A stretch of DNA of 64,000 bases from Salegentibacter mishustinae (GCF_002900095.1 NZ_LLKN01000001.1:496001-560000); one strand, 5' to 3'. Positions 51,688 to 61,289 are shown, numbered from the stretch's first letter. Notes: a model not told the origin generated them from the sequence alone. A program made the numbers and translations.

Positions 51688-52968
51688 TTACTTTTTATAG
51701 ATCTTTCCTTCTTTCATCACGAATTTTACATCTTTTAAAGTTTCTATATTTTCGGTTGGATCTTCATCTACTGCAATGATATCGGCATAAAAACCTTCAG
51801 CGATCTGGCCGATCTCATTTTCTTTCTTTAAAATTTTAGCAGCGGTAATTGTAGCACTTTGGATGGCTTCCATAGCTGGCATTCCGGCTTCCGTCATATA
51901 AACGAATTCCCGGGCATTTTCTCCGTGTTTAAACACTCCGGCATCGGTACCAAACGCGATTCCCACACCTCTTTTATAAGCGCGCTCAAACATACCCTGA
52001 ATTTGCGGCCCAATCTCCCTGGCTTTCGGTACAACGAGTGCCGGATAATAGTTTTCAATTTCAGCATTTTGCGTCACTTCTTTCCCCGCTGTAATAGTAG
52101 GCACCAAATAAGCATCATATTCTTTCATCAAATCCATTGTTTCTTCGCTCATTTTCGTACCATGCTCAATAGTTTTCACGCCGGCTCTAATAGCACGTTG
52201 CATTCCCTCATCGCCGTGAGCGTGGGCAGCAACGTGAAAATCATAATCATTAGCTGTCTTTACGATAGCTCTTATTTCTTCTTCGGTAAACTGTGGATTA
52301 GAACTGCTTTTCGCAACACTCAAAACTCCGCCCGTAGCTGTAATCTTTATTAAATCGGCTCCATTTTTATAACGCTGGCGTACCGCCTTAGCCGCATCTT
52401 CCGGCCCGTTCACCACCCCTTCTTTTGGCCCTGGATTTCCGGTTAGTTCACTATTCATCCCGTTTGTAGGATCGGCGTGACCTCCGGTTGTAGCCAGGGA
52501 TTTTCCCGCAGTAATGATTCTAGGCCCGGGAATTTTTCCCTGATCAATTGCATCGCGAAGCGCAATATTTACGCCACTACCTCCTAATTCTCTCACTGTG
52601 GTAAAACCAGCCATTAAGGTTGTTTTAGCAAAGCCTACCGAGTTAAAGGCGGCATCTACCGGATCATTTATAAACCGCTCCATATATTTTTGAGGATTGG
52701 TTTCACTTTCCAGGTGAACGTGCATATCTGTTAATCCCGGTAGCACTGTTTTATCACGAAGATCGATTACAGAGTCTTTTTCGCTTTTCGGATTCACAAA
52801 TCCATTCTCCACACTTTTAATCCTTTCTTCAGAAACGATAATAGTTTTTTCCGTTAAGACTTTCCCAGATTTGGTGTCTACCAACTTCCCGGTCTGTATA
52901 TATAAATCCTGAGCCTGAAGCCCGGCAGATAATAATATTCCGAAGCAAAAGATTAAAAGTTTTTTCAT
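51688..52968 (-). CDS. Secreted amidohydrolase (imidazolonepropionase-like/Xaa-Pro dipeptidase type)
   Basis: This 426-residue metal-dependent hydrolase has a signal peptide ending AGLQAQ. Metal ligands appear in GLTDMHVHLES (HxH), the His of HAHGDEGMQRAI and TIEHGTKM, and the Asp in AFGTDAGVFKHG. Such enzymes act on dipeptides or other amides in the periplasm; the substrate is unknown. The DegT gene is next upstream on the same strand, 9 bases away. Confidence 0.9.
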   Translation of the reverse strand: MKKLLIFCFGILLSAGLQAQDLYIQTGKLVDTKSGKVLTEKTIIVSEERIKSVENGFVNPKSEKDSVIDLRDKTVLPGLTDMHVHLESETNPQKYMERFINDPVDAAFNSVGFAKTTLMAGFTTVRELGGSGVNIALRDAIDQGKIPGPRIITAGKSLATTGGHADPTNGMNSELTGNPGPKEGVVNGPEDAAKAVRQRYKNGADLIKITATGGVLSVAKSSSNPQFTEEEIRAIVKTANDYDFHVAAHAHGDEGMQRAIRAGVKTIEHGTKMSEETMDLMKEYDAYLVPTITAGKEVTQNAEIENYYPALVVPKAREIGPQIQGMFERAYKRGVGIAFGTDAGVFKHGENAREFVYMTEAGMPAMEAIQSATITAAKILKKENEIGQIAEGFYADIIAVDEDPTENIETLKDVKFVMKEGKIYKK

Positions 52969-52977
52969 TTTTAAAAT

Positions 52978-54111
52978 TTAAGAGTTTAAAAATTCTTTGA
53001 TTGTTCCCGTAATATAATCAATTTGTTCATTATCCAGTTCGGTATGCATAGGAAGGGAAAGCACTTCCTGAACCAGTTGATTAGTTACCGGGAAATCGGC
53101 CTCATTATACCTGGAATCTACATAAGCCTTCTGCTGGTGTAATGGGATTGGATAGTATATTCCGAAAGGGATGCCTTTCTCTTGCAGGTGCTTTGCCAAA
53201 GCATCACGCTTTCCATTTTTAATCTTTAAAGTATATTGATGATAAACGTGTGTATCACAATCTCCTATTCTGTATGGAGTTTCTATATGAGCTTCATCTT
53301 TGAAGGCATCATTATAAAGATTAGCCGCTTTTTTACGGGCCTCGTTGTATAAGTCTAGTTTTGGAAGTTTTGCTCGTAAAACAGCTGCCTGTAAACTATC
53401 TAATCGAGAATTTACTCCTACTACATCGTGATGATAACGCTCGTACATTCCGTGATTTACAATACCTCGAATAGTATGCGCCAGTTTATCATCGTTTGTA
53501 AAAATCGCACCGCCATCACCGTAACAACCTAAATTTTTAGACGGAAAAAATGAAGTGGCACCAATATGGCCAATAGCTCCCGTTTTATAAGTTTTTCCGC
53601 TTTTAGCGTGATAATTTCCACCAATGGCTTGTGCATTATCCTCTATTACATATAAGTTATGTTCTTCGGCAATCTCCATGATTGCATCCATATTAGCAAC
53701 CTGGCCAAAAAGATGAACAGGAACGATTGCTTTGGTTTTAGGAGTAATTGCTTTTTTAATCGCTTCCGGATCTATGTTGAAGGTATCTGGTTCCACATCT
53801 ACCAAAACCGGTGTTAGTTGAAGAAGCGCTATCACCTCAACGGTTGCCGCAAAAGTAAAATCGGCGGTTATAACTTCGTCTCCCGGTTTTAAACCAAGAC
53901 CCATCATTGCTATTTGCAGGGCATCGGTACCATTTGCACAGGGAATAACATTTTTAACCTGTAGATAATCTTCTAAATCTTTCTGAAATTGCTGAACTTC
54001 AGGACCATTAATAAATGCTGCATTCTCTATAACTTCCTGAAAAGAAGTATTCACCTGATCTTTTATGCCCTCATATTGACCCTTAAGGTCAACCATTTGT
54101 ATCTTTTTCAT
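52978..54111 (-). CDS. DegT/DnrJ/EryC1/StrS family sugar aminotransferase
   Basis: Starting at ATG 54111 (MKKIQMVDLKGQYEGIKD) this is a 377-residue PLP enzyme. The PLP lysine lies in GATSFFPSKNLGCYGDGG, and VHLFGQVANMDAIMEIAEEH is typical of nucleotide-sugar 3- or 4-aminotransferases. It is divergent from waaA, so a role in surface polysaccharide or LPS sugar synthesis is likely. The exact sugar is not known. Confidence 0.92.
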   Translation of the reverse strand: MKKIQMVDLKGQYEGIKDQVNTSFQEVIENAAFINGPEVQQFQKDLEDYLQVKNVIPCANGTDALQIAMMGLGLKPGDEVITADFTFAATVEVIALLQLTPVLVDVEPDTFNIDPEAIKKAITPKTKAIVPVHLFGQVANMDAIMEIAEEHNLYVIEDNAQAIGGNYHAKSGKTYKTGAIGHIGATSFFPSKNLGCYGDGGAIFTNDDKLAHTIRGIVNHGMYERYHHDVVGVNSRLDSLQAAVLRAKLPKLDLYNEARKKAANLYNDAFKDEAHIETPYRIGDCDTHVYHQYTLKIKNGKRDALAKHLQEKGIPFGIYYPIPLHQQKAYVDSRYNEADFPVTNQLVQEVLSLPMHTELDNEQIDYITGTIKEFLNS

Positions 54112-54206
54112 CTGTTTTTTTTGAGTAGCACGAAAATACGAAATAAGCTTCCTATTGCCAATCAATTTTAATTAAAGGCCTATTTTCGCATTAGAAATCA
54201 CTTAGT

Positions 54207-55454
54207 TTGAAACCACTTTACAACATAGCGACGAAAATTGCCGAAAAAGCCCTCCCTTTGGCCGGCAGATTTAATGAAAAGCTCAAATTATTTACCGAAG
54301 GCCGTAAATCGGTTTTTAGTGAACTGGAAGAGAAAATCAATCCTAACAAAGAATATCTTTGGTTTCATGCTGCATCGTTGGGAGAGTTTGAACAGGCTTT
54401 GCCTATTATTGAAGAGATAAAAAAAGAATTCCCAAAATGTAAAATCCTGGTGACTTTTTTTTCTCCTTCGGGCTATGAAAACAAGAAGAACCATCCGCTG
54501 GCAGATGTCATCACCTATCTCCCGCTGGATACCAGGAAGAATGCAAAACGATTTCTGGAGCTTGTAAAACCAAAAATTGCATTTTTTATTAAATATGAAA
54601 TCTGGCCAAATTTTATGGCCGAGATAAAAAAGCAAAACATTAAAAGCTTATTGATCTCTGGAGCTTTTAGAGAAAACCAGATCTATTTTAAGCCTTATGG
54701 CGGTTTTATGCGAAAAGCCCTCCAAACTTTTGATCATATTTTTGTACAAAATGAAGCATCAATCGCGCTTCTTAAAAATATTGGCTTCAACAATACTACA
54801 CTAAGTGGTGATACGCGGTTTGATCGGGTTTCGAGACAAATTCAGTATGACAATAAACTGGAATTTGCTGAAAATTTTATTGATAAAAAAACCTGCTTAG
54901 TAGCCGGAAGTACCTGGCCGGAAGATGAAGAAATTATAGTTCCTTTTATTAATCAAACTTCAGAAAAATTAAAAGTTATCATCGCTCCACACGAAATAAA
55001 AGAAGAAAAGATAAATGCGCTGGAGCAAAAAATTAAAAAGAAAGCTATTCGCTATTCTCAAAGAGAAAGTCGAGACCTGGAAAGTTATGATGTATTAATA
55101 TTAGATACTATTGGGCTGCTGGGGAAAATATACAGTTATGCGAATATTGCATATGTAGGCGGTGCCGCCGGTACTACCGGGCTTCATAATATCCTGGAAC
55201 CTGCTACTTTTGGAATTCCGGTGATAATAGGAGAAAATTATAAAAAATTCCCTGAAGCTGCCAGGCTCCGGCAACTAGCCGGCTTATATTCGGTAGCTAA
55301 TGCTGAAGAATTTTCTAGCATCACTAATAAACTCATTACCGATAAACATTTTAGAGATAAAACAGGAATGATCGCCGGGCATTTTATTAATAGTAATACC
55401 GGAGCTACCCGCAGCGTAATGAATTACTTAAAGACTTTACCTGACTTTATCTGA
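54207..55454 (+). CDS. waaA: 3-deoxy-D-manno-octulosonic acid (Kdo) transferase
   Basis: This 415-residue GT-B glycosyltransferase adds Kdo to lipid A at the inner membrane. It has YLWFHAASLGEFEQALP with the catalytic Glu, KYEIWPNFMAEIKKQ, VAGSTWPEDEE and YVGGAAGTTGLHNILEPATFGIPVI with the nucleotide-sugar site. The start is TTG at 54207; no better ATG is in frame. It confirms a Gram-negative envelope. Confidence 0.95.
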   Translation: MKPLYNIATKIAEKALPLAGRFNEKLKLFTEGRKSVFSELEEKINPNKEYLWFHAASLGEFEQALPIIEEIKKEFPKCKILVTFFSPSGYENKKNHPLADVITYLPLDTRKNAKRFLELVKPKIAFFIKYEIWPNFMAEIKKQNIKSLLISGAFRENQIYFKPYGGFMRKALQTFDHIFVQNEASIALLKNIGFNNTTLSGDTRFDRVSRQIQYDNKLEFAENFIDKKTCLVAGSTWPEDEEIIVPFINQTSEKLKVIIAPHEIKEEKINALEQKIKKKAIRYSQRESRDLESYDVLILDTIGLLGKIYSYANIAYVGGAAGTTGLHNILEPATFGIPVIIGENYKKFPEAARLRQLAGLYSVANAEEFSSITNKLITDKHFRDKTGMIAGHFINSNTGATRSVMNYLKTLPDFI

Positions 55455-55535
55455 TTTTGCTAAAGTTTCTTAAAAAAGAAAAATCGCCAGACTTTATATT
55501 GTAATTTCGATCTTTTAATCAATAATTATAAAGAT

Positions 55536-55766
55536 ATGAAACGAGTATTTATTACAGGAGTATTGTTGTTGAGCATTATAAGCTTAACCTCCTGCCGGGA
55601 AACCGCAGAAGAAAAAACCGTGGTAAAGGAAGTTGAAGTAGAAAAAGAAGAACCGGAAGTTGAAAAGGAAGAACAAAAGGGAATCTTAGAACGCGCCGGG
55701 GAAAAAGTAGATAATAAAGTAAATAAAGAGATTGACGAAGAGATAGATAAAATTGACGATAATTAA
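55536..55766 (+). CDS. Small acidic lipoprotein (lipoprotein 1 of 3)
   Basis: This 76-residue protein has a lipobox ISLTSC followed by RETAEE. The mature part is Glu/Lys-rich (VEVEKEEPEVEKEEQKG) and probably helical or disordered. It is the first of three small lipoproteins in a row that share SCRE at the acylated cysteine. The function is unknown. Confidence 0.8.
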   Translation: MKRVFITGVLLLSIISLTSCRETAEEKTVVKEVEVEKEEPEVEKEEQKGILERAGEKVDNKVNKEIDEEIDKIDDN

Positions 55767-55833
55767 ATTTCGCTCAGTCAATTAGCGTTTACCACAATCG
55801 AATTATTTGTTTTTTAAGAAAATTTTAATGCTA

Positions 55834-55869
55834 TTTGTGTTAAAATACACATTTACATCTGTAATTTTG
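55834..55869 (+). promoter_or_regulatory. Putative promoter of lipoproteins 2 and 3
   Basis: TTTG (55834-55837) and TAATTTTG (55862-55869) match the consensus, but the 24-base spacer is one longer than usual. Confidence 0.5.
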
Positions 55870-55896
55870 TTTTAGCAAACTAGAAACAACCAAATT

Positions 55897-56196
55897 ATGA
55901 AAAGATCAATTTTAATGCTCGCTATGTTTTTTACCCTTAGTACAGCTTTTACTTCTTGCCGTGAGGTAAACGAAGAAGAAGACGAAATGGAAATGGAGGG
56001 CGAAGAAATGGAACGTGAGATGGAAGGCGAAATGCAGGAAATGGATGATGATATGGACAATGTTGAAGAAGACATTGAAGATGCAGCTAACGACGCCGGT
56101 GATGCTGTAGAAAATGCGGCGAACGAAACTGGTGACGCAGTTGAAGATGCTGCAAACGAAGTTGAGGAGGAAGTTGAAGGAGACGACGACTATTAA
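55897..56196 (+). CDS. Small highly acidic lipoprotein (lipoprotein 2 of 3)
   Basis: This 99-residue protein has a lipobox AFTSC then REVNEEEDEMEMEG. The mature part is almost all Glu, Asp, Met, Ala and Asn, ending in repeated DAVENAANETGDAVEDAANE units. The Cys-proximal acidic run resembles lipoprotein surface-export signals of Bacteroidota. Lipoprotein 3 starts 27 bases later and carries the same DA-rich repeats. Confidence 0.82.
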   Translation: MKRSILMLAMFFTLSTAFTSCREVNEEEDEMEMEGEEMEREMEGEMQEMDDDMDNVEEDIEDAANDAGDAVENAANETGDAVEDAANEVEEEVEGDDDY

Positions 56197-56223
56197 TCCC
56201 TTTTTATCACTAAACTTAAAACT

Positions 56224-56379
56224 ATGAAAAAATTAATTTTAATGCTGGCTCTTACCTTTAGTACCGCCGCGGTTTTCACTTCTTGTAGAGAAGAAAAATC
56301 TGGTGTGGAACAGGCAGCCGACGATGTAGAAGATGCGGCTGAAGATGCAGGCGACGAAATTGAAGATGCTGTAGATTAA
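56224..56379 (+). CDS. Very small acidic lipoprotein (51 aa, lipoprotein 3 of 3)
   Basis: A 51-residue ORF starts ATG 56224 (MKKLILMLALTFSTAAVF), has the lipobox FTSC at C21 and then REEKSGVEQ, and ends with VEDAAEDAGDEIEDAVD. It is a short paralogue of lipoprotein 2. The codon pattern, signal peptide and lipobox make a real gene likely in spite of its size. A terminator follows. Confidence 0.8.
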   Translation: MKKLILMLALTFSTAAVFTSCREEKSGVEQAADDVEDAAEDAGDEIEDAVD

Positions 56380-56409
56380 ACAGTAGATTTAAGAATTAAC
56401 CAACCAAAG

Positions 56410-56447
56410 AAAAAATCCTTTTTGATTAAATTCAAAAAGGATTTTTT
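56410..56447. terminator. Bidirectional terminator after the lipoproteins
   Basis: 56410-56425 pairs with 56432-56447 over about 16 bp around a 6-base loop, with A and T tails on both strands between convergent genes. Confidence 0.88.
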
Positions 56448-56450
56448 TAT

Positions 56451-57224
56451 TTATGCTTGTTTTTTGAATGTTCTAAGCTCACGCTTAAGATCTTCCATAG
56501 ACTGTTTTAATTCTCTGAAAAGTCCACTTTCTGAAGGATTATCCAGGTTAAAAGTAAGCTTTGAATTTACCTGCCAGATCTCCTGAATTTCGTTTATATT
56601 AACTTCGATAGGAAGATATTCTTCATTTAGAGAGATCAACAAAACTTTCGAAGAATCGGGTAATTTTTGAAGTTTTTTGACCAATACAGAATCCTGTAAA
56701 ACCACTACATAGATCTTATTATTACTGGCCTGATCCAGGTCTGGCACAGCTTTAGCCAAAACCCATTCGTTTGGATAATAATTTGGCAACATACTATCTC
56801 CTTCAATTTGAAAACCACGATAAGTAGCATTTCTAAATTCAGGGAGTGGAATATCAAAAGCAGGTAATTGCTGGTACCATTCTACATCCTGTACATTGTG
56901 AGGGTAACCGGCAGCAGCTTTCTGGTTTACCATTACCATATTCTCATTATCTGAAGAATCTACGGTAACCACCTTTGGGCTAACATCGCCTTTGCTAAGC
57001 TGTAAAAACTTTTGCCCGCTTTGCCCAAACAGCCATAAAGGATTAATCCCAAATTGACTTAAGAGTTCGGCCACTACTTTTCCAGAAAGTTTTGTACGAC
57101 CACGCTCAATATCTGCCGTAGAATTTTTAATTCCTAAAAGATCGGCGAATTCAGATTGAGTGAAGTTATTTTCTTCCCTAACTTCTTTAAAATGCTTAAT
57201 TTCAATAGATGGTGGTTGCCCCAT
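56451..57224 (-). CDS. XRE-S24 (LexA/CI-like) repressor
   Basis: This 257-residue protein has an N-terminal XRE helix-turn-helix (about 10-65; FTQSEFADLLGIKNSTAD) and a C-terminal S24 peptidase domain. The catalytic Ser is in IEGDSMLPNYY, the Lys in VLVKKLQKL, and an Ala-Gly cleavage site in QKAAAGYPHN. A short coiled tail follows (LFRELKQSMEDLKRELR). It could self-cleave upon RecA activation; this is inferred. Its own promoter overlaps a dyad (57247-57273), so autorepression is likely. Confidence 0.9.
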   Translation of the reverse strand: MGQPPSIEIKHFKEVREENNFTQSEFADLLGIKNSTADIERGRTKLSGKVVAELLSQFGINPLWLFGQSGQKFLQLSKGDVSPKVVTVDSSDNENMVMVNQKAAAGYPHNVQDVEWYQQLPAFDIPLPEFRNATYRGFQIEGDSMLPNYYPNEWVLAKAVPDLDQASNNKIYVVVLQDSVLVKKLQKLPDSSKVLLISLNEEYLPIEVNINEIQEIWQVNSKLTFNLDNPSESGLFRELKQSMEDLKRELRTFKKQA

Positions 57225-57246
57225 AATTTCTAATGTTTAGGAATTT

Positions 57247-57291
57247 ATCCAATGATAGTCAAATTTATTGGATTATTTCCATATTCACAAA
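57247..57291 (-). promoter_or_regulatory. Promoter and dyad operator of the XRE-S24 gene
   Basis: On the minus strand TTTG (57288-57291), a 20-base spacer and TAAATTTG (57260-57267) form a consensus promoter. ATCCAAT (57247-57253) and ATTGGAT (57267-57273) form a 7-bp dyad with 13-base spacing around the -7 element, a good operator candidate. Confidence 0.6.
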
Positions 57292-57302
57292 ATATTATGC
57301 TG

Positions 57303-57677
57303 CTATTCTTTATCTGCAAGTATTTTTTCAATTCTTTCGGTAAGATCTTCCACCTCAAATGGTTTTGCTATAAAATCGTTAGCTCCTGCTTTTTTACATT
57401 TTGGCCCGGCATCGTGTAGTGCCGACATCATAAGGACAGGAGTTTCTGAAATTTCAGGATTTTGGCGAATCCCGGCACAAACATCGGTACCATCAACACC
57501 AGAAATAAGCATATCTAAAAGCACAATATCTATATTTTTCTCCTGAATTAATTCTTCTGCTTTAAGTGGTTTTTCGGTAACATCTACTTCATAACCGTAA
57601 AATTCCAGCAATGTCTTTAACATTTCCCCAATTCCCGAATCATCATCTACCACCAGAATCTTTGTAGTTTTCTCCAT
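57303..57677 (-). CDS. Single-domain response regulator, partner of the PAS kinase
   Basis: This 124-residue receiver domain has the phosphoacceptor D55 in IVLLDMLISG, the acidic pair in VVDDDSG and the Lys in DFIAKPFEVED. There is no output domain. It lies 11 bases after the kinase gene in the same direction, so it is the likely cognate partner. Confidence 0.93.
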   Translation of the reverse strand: MEKTTKILVVDDDSGIGEMLKTLLEFYGYEVDVTEKPLKAEELIQEKNIDIVLLDMLISGVDGTDVCAGIRQNPEISETPVLMMSALHDAGPKCKKAGANDFIAKPFEVEDLTERIEKILADKE

Positions 57678-57688
57678 ATAATTTTTAA

Positions 57689-60346
57689 TTAAGAAGTAAT
57701 TTGAGTTGCGTTCAAAATAAATGAAAATTCTGAGCCCTTACCCAATTCACTGTTCAGTTGTATTTCTCCGTTATGTCTCTCTATAATTTCGTTTGCCAAA
57801 TATAAGCCTATTCCAAAACCTGAATAGGTTTCTTCGCTTTTAACCCCAACGCGATAAAATCTTTTAAATATTTTTTTGTGGTTCTCCTGCCCTATTCCAA
57901 TTCCAAAATCTTTTACGCTTACGCGCACCTTATCTTTATCTTCTCTGGAGATTTTGACGTTTATTTCCTGGCTTCCAGGAGAATATTTAATAGCATTCAT
58001 CACAAAATTAATAACTACCTGTCCAATACGGTCGCGGTCTGCTATGATTTGACATTGCACTTCACTTTCTAAAGCTATTTTATGCTGAGTATTGGTATAA
58101 TTTATATCCTGAATAGTTTCGGCAAGCAACTCGTTCAAGTTGAATTCCTCGCTCTTCAATTCCAGTTGATTTTCCCTAATTCTGGAAAGATCAAGTATTT
58201 CTGAAATTAAACGTGTTAACCTGGTAACCTGATGATTTATGCGTTCTAATGAAGGTTGCAACGGTAGTTTTGATGCTTCTGCTGCTTCCTTTTGTTTCTT
58301 AAGAAGCGTCAGTAAGAGTTGAACGTATCCTTTTATAGAGGTCACAGGTGTTTTTAACTCGTGACTTACCATTTTTAGAAATTCCTCTTTGCGCTTTTCT
58401 TCTTCCTTAATTTTATCGATTTCAGTATTAGCTGCAATCCACATTTTTACAGAACCATCATCTTCTTTTACAGCTTCACACCGGGTTAAATGCCATATAT
58501 ATTTCCCCTCTTTATTTTTAAGGCGTAATTGCATTTCAAGATTACAACCAGTATTTAAACAATCTTCCCAGGCCTTTAAGAAAGTTTCTTTTTCATCGGG
58601 GTGAATAAATGATTCCCAACCAACCTCTTGTAAGTATTTACTTCCTTTTCCAGTAAAATCAAGCCAGTTTTTATTGAAATAAATATCATCTCCTTTAGCA
58701 TCGGTTTTAGATACCATTCCCGGCATTAAATCTGCCATTTGCCTAAAATGGAATTCGCTCTCTTTTAGCAACATCTTAGAAGTAACAGATTCAGTAACAT
58801 CTATGGCCATATTTAAAATTCCGTAGATATCTCCGTTCTTATCTCTAAGTGGTTTATAGGTAAAGTTGTAATAACCGGTTTGCATCTCCCCGTCTATCAT
58901 AAGATCTACCTTATCTTCTTTACCCCAGTATATTTCTCCTGTTTCCAGAACGTTTCTAAGCAAGCCTAAAAAAGGCTGGCCATCTAATTCTGGTAAAGCT
59001 TTATGAAGCGGGGTTCCTATAACCGAATCGTCTTTCCCCCAAAGTTTAATCATTGCATCATTGGCCAACTCGATATTCATTTCCCGGCCCGTATAAATTG
59101 CGGTAGCTACAGTGGCTTCTTTTACAATTCCCTGTAAACGGTGATCTTTTTCGCGAACAAGGTTTTCCTTTAATCTTTCCTCGTGAACATCTATCACGGT
59201 ACCTATCATCCCTTCGTAGTTACCATCGTCATCAAATTTAGGACTGGCTTTATCTAAGACCCAGCGATATTCTCCTTGCTTATTGCGTAACCTAAAGCTT
59301 ATACTGTAAGATTTTTTCTGATTGTGAGCATCCAGGAAAGCAAATTCAGCTTTCTTCCTATCGTCAGGATGTGTGGCATCCAGCCATCCCATTCCTTTTG
59401 CATCCTCGTTATTTTGCCCGGTATAGCTATACCAGTTTTTATTTAGAAAAACACTTTGCCCATCGGTATCTGTAATCCAAATAATAGCCGGCACAGTATT
59501 GATCACAGATCGCAATCTTGCTTCACTGTCTTCTACATTTTTACGGGCTACCACCTGTTCGCTAACATCTACAACGTGAACAAAAATTCCATCTATTTTT
59601 CCTTTTTTATTACGCGTAGGCTGATAAACAAAATTTAGATGAGAGTTTTTAAAATCATCTTTACCTACCTTAAGTTTTAAAGGTGTTTCATTTCCTATAT
59701 AAGGTTCCCCTGTAGAATAAACATGATCTAAAAGTTCAATAAACCCCTGGCTTTCTGCCTCGGGTATGGCTTCTTTTACTGTTTTACCAATAATATCTCT
59801 ATGCCCAATTAACTCTATATAATGCTCATTAGCCACCTCAAAAGTGTGCTCTTGCCCTCTTAAAATACAAATTGCCGCAGGAGCATTAGAAAGTATATTC
59901 TCTACTAATCTATTATAGACTTTTTCCTGCCGGGAAAGATCTCCAATATTTTTTAGCTTTTTAAAACTTAAAAGGATTATTGAATTTTCATCGGGCAATG
60001 GAAGTACAGATGCATTTACCGTAAACCCTCGTTTTCGTTTCTGCGGAAGCACTACCTGAATATCTCTTTCTGTAACGGTATTGCGCTCAGTTTGCAGGTA
60101 ATTAAGAACATCTCTAAATTCTGGGGTGTCCAGTTGCCCATTATTAAACTCAAATACCGAAACACGCTCTTCAAACTCCCCATTAATCTTGAATTTCTTC
60201 TTGAGATTACTATTTAAACCCACAACATTCCTATGCCGGTCTAAAACCAACAATGGTTCTCTAACAGTTTTAAAAAGACCTTCTGTGTAATTCTGGATAA
60301 TATTTAATTCCTTTTTGGAAAGTTTTGAGGTGTCAGATTCTAACAT
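57689..60346 (-). CDS. Soluble multi-PAS sensor histidine kinase
   Basis: This 885-residue kinase has no transmembrane segment. About five PAS domains (roughly 18-130, 145-265, 280-395, 400-515, 525-640) precede a HisKA domain with H662 in MVSHELKTPVTSIKGY and a HATPase with NFVMNAIKYSPG, DFGIGIGQEN and FGIGLYLANEI. It senses some cytoplasmic signal and phosphorylates the receiver encoded next. The signal is not known. Confidence 0.95.
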   Translation of the reverse strand: MLESDTSKLSKKELNIIQNYTEGLFKTVREPLLVLDRHRNVVGLNSNLKKKFKINGEFEERVSVFEFNNGQLDTPEFRDVLNYLQTERNTVTERDIQVVLPQKRKRGFTVNASVLPLPDENSIILLSFKKLKNIGDLSRQEKVYNRLVENILSNAPAAICILRGQEHTFEVANEHYIELIGHRDIIGKTVKEAIPEAESQGFIELLDHVYSTGEPYIGNETPLKLKVGKDDFKNSHLNFVYQPTRNKKGKIDGIFVHVVDVSEQVVARKNVEDSEARLRSVINTVPAIIWITDTDGQSVFLNKNWYSYTGQNNEDAKGMGWLDATHPDDRKKAEFAFLDAHNQKKSYSISFRLRNKQGEYRWVLDKASPKFDDDGNYEGMIGTVIDVHEERLKENLVREKDHRLQGIVKEATVATAIYTGREMNIELANDAMIKLWGKDDSVIGTPLHKALPELDGQPFLGLLRNVLETGEIYWGKEDKVDLMIDGEMQTGYYNFTYKPLRDKNGDIYGILNMAIDVTESVTSKMLLKESEFHFRQMADLMPGMVSKTDAKGDDIYFNKNWLDFTGKGSKYLQEVGWESFIHPDEKETFLKAWEDCLNTGCNLEMQLRLKNKEGKYIWHLTRCEAVKEDDGSVKMWIAANTEIDKIKEEEKRKEEFLKMVSHELKTPVTSIKGYVQLLLTLLKKQKEAAEASKLPLQPSLERINHQVTRLTRLISEILDLSRIRENQLELKSEEFNLNELLAETIQDINYTNTQHKIALESEVQCQIIADRDRIGQVVINFVMNAIKYSPGSQEINVKISREDKDKVRVSVKDFGIGIGQENHKKIFKRFYRVGVKSEETYSGFGIGLYLANEIIERHNGEIQLNSELGKGSEFSFILNATQITS

Positions 60347-60542
60347 AAATACATACTAAATTCTTTGGAACGAGTCCGCTAATTGAGGGCACTAAAATAC
60401 TATTTTTAAACACTAATTTACTTTTCATTTTCTTATGAAAATCATAAAGTTATGATTGTAAACGATAATGTGCATTTAAATTACTAAGCTGATAGATTTC
60501 ACGTTATCAGCTTAATTTATTCAATATTAAAGGCTGCTAATT

Positions 60543-61289
60543 CTACTGAGCCAGATAACCTCCATCTATTGGATAATAGGCACCTGTAGCAAATGAAGCC
60601 CTTTCGCTGGCCAGCCAAACAAAAAGCTGGGCAACCTCATCTGCTCCGCCTAAACGGCCAATAGGATGAACATTTACCAATTGAGACAATAGCTCTTCAT
60701 CAAGACCTTTTAGCAAAGGCGTTTTTATAAAAGCAGGGCCTACCGAATTTACCCTTATTCCTTTTGCTGAATATTCTAAGGCGGCAGATTTTGTTAAGCC
60801 CACCACCCCATGTTTTGCTGCTACATAGGCTGCTGAATTTGCGAATCCTACACTTCCTAGGATGGAAGCTACATTTATAATACTTCCCGAACCATTTTTA
60901 AGCATTGCAGGAATCTGGTAGCGCATGCCATAGAAAACTCCCGAAAGGTTGATACTTATCACCTTATCCCAGGCATCAATTTCATATTCACCCACGGGCT
61001 TCTGTGGCCCGCCAATACCGGCGTTGTTTACCGCAATATCTAATTTGCCGAACTTCTTTATTGCTTCAGCCACACTTTTTTCAGAATCTTCGGGTTGCGA
61101 AGTATCAGCTTTTAGAAAAGCAGCTTCTCCTCCAGATGCTTCGATTTTCTCCACCAGTGCTTTTCCATCCTTTTCATTGATATCGGTTAAAAAAACCTTT
61201 GCTCCTTCCTTTGCAAATAGCAAGGCTGTACTTTCTCCAATTCCAGATGCCGCGCCCGTAATAAGAGCTACTTTTCCTTTTAATTCCAT
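60543..61289 (-). CDS. SDR-family oxidoreductase
   Basis: With the start at ATG 61289 (MELKGKVALITGAASGIG) it is a classical short-chain dehydrogenase of 248 residues. It has TGAASGIG at the cofactor site, NNAGIGG, Ser in INVASILGS, YVAAKHG (YxxxK) and the C-terminal YPIDGGYLAQ. An ATG 24 bases upstream is also possible. The substrate is not determinable. Confidence 0.9.
   Translation of the reverse strand: MELKGKVALITGAASGIGESTALLFAKEGAKVFLTDINEKDGKALVEKIEASGGEAAFLKADTSQPEDSEKSVAEAIKKFGKLDIAVNNAGIGGPQKPVGEYEIDAWDKVISINLSGVFYGMRYQIPAMLKNGSGSIINVASILGSVGFANSAAYVAAKHGVVGLTKSAALEYSAKGIRVNSVGPAFIKTPLLKGLDEELLSQLVNVHPIGRLGGADEVAQLFVWLASERASFATGAYYPIDGGYLAQ

Noticed and set aside
57303-60346. Hybrid kinase with frameshift splitting kinase and receiver
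   Set aside because: Both genes have complete domains, separate start and stop codons and an 11-base spacer, the normal layout for an operon pair.
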